Shown here piece by piece: positions 6,223-6,281 of a stretch of DNA of 6,281 nucleotides. Position numbers and translations under genes: made by a program. Source of the DNA: an uncultured Bacteroidales bacterium (GTDB lineage: Bacteria; Bacteroidota; Bacteroidia; Bacteroidales; Bacteroidaceae); assembly GCA_902803195.1 (NCBI GenBank), contig CADCOX010000230.1, positions 1 through 6,281 of the forward strand, read 5' to 3'. The notes below the pieces were generated by a model that saw only the letters and a program-made list of their open reading frames with translations, ran no database searches and was not told where the DNA came from. The first letter of the stretch is position 1; each line of letters begins with the position of its first letter.

Positions 6223-6281
6223 ATGAAAACGAGATTCCTGACAACGATTGCGCTATGGCTGACGATAGCAGTCACAGGGCA
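6223..6281 (+). CDS. Start of an exported protein gene, 3'-truncated by the window edge (signal peptide only)
   Basis: ATG at 6223 opens a frame running to the right edge, encoding MKTRFLTTIALWLTIAVTG and one partial codon. The Lys/Arg-containing start followed by a long hydrophobic stretch is a typical Sec signal-peptide beginning. A cleavage site or lipobox is not yet reached, so it may be a secreted protein or a lipoprotein. The AT-rich sequence immediately upstream and the absence of a Shine-Dalgarno motif fit a Bacteroidota start. A 280-bp spacer carrying repeats separates it from the lipoprotein gene, so it may have its own promoter. Function cannot be inferred from 19 residues. Confidence 0.7.
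   Translation, partial: MKTRFLTTIALWLTIAVTG

Overview
The window looks like chromosomal DNA from a gut- or oral-type Bacteroidota, most likely Prevotellaceae. Three things point there. A very long leucine-rich-repeat surface protein of the BspA type ends in the short VYDLSGRRV...NGKKV tail common in Prevotella and relatives. The next gene encodes a lipoprotein with an acidic export signal (SDDE) right after the lipidated cysteine. Starts lack Shine-Dalgarno motifs, and AT-rich, repeat-laden spacer DNA sits between GC-rich genes. Genus is an inference; there is no marker gene.

Layout, all on the + strand. (1) From the left edge to 5329 runs one reading frame, open at its 5' end, giving 1775 visible residues of a secreted LRR protein. 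It is modular: three related ~105-residue LRR units (A1, A2, A3) joined by linkers; two full ~360-residue LRR supermodules (B1, B2) plus a truncated third (B3); then a C-terminal beta-rich domain and tail. The linker between A1 and A2 is 191 residues longer than the one between A2 and A3. The extra segment is hydrophobic, Ala/Gly-rich and lower in GC than its surroundings. (2) After only 10 bp, 5340-5942 encodes a 200-residue lipoprotein of a family I do not recognise, probably co-transcribed with the LRR gene and displayed on the cell surface. (3) 5943-6222 is a 280-bp spacer without a credible gene. It contains a TTTACRA heptamer tandem repeat and a 174-bp inverted-repeat element. Each element arm is three copies of the octamer AAGAAGTT or its complement, and the interior holds small hairpins and three copies of CTTCGCTC. 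(4) At 6223 a new gene begins; only the start of its signal peptide is visible.

Functional reading (inference): the LRR protein and the lipoprotein form a two-gene surface module, plausibly for adhesion or binding of host or dietary ligands, as for characterised BspA proteins. The spacer repeat separates this pair from the next exported-protein gene and could affect its expression. The observations most worth following are the anomalous insertion in the LRR protein and the structured intergenic element. No CRISPR, phage, toxin-antitoxin or defence system is visible.
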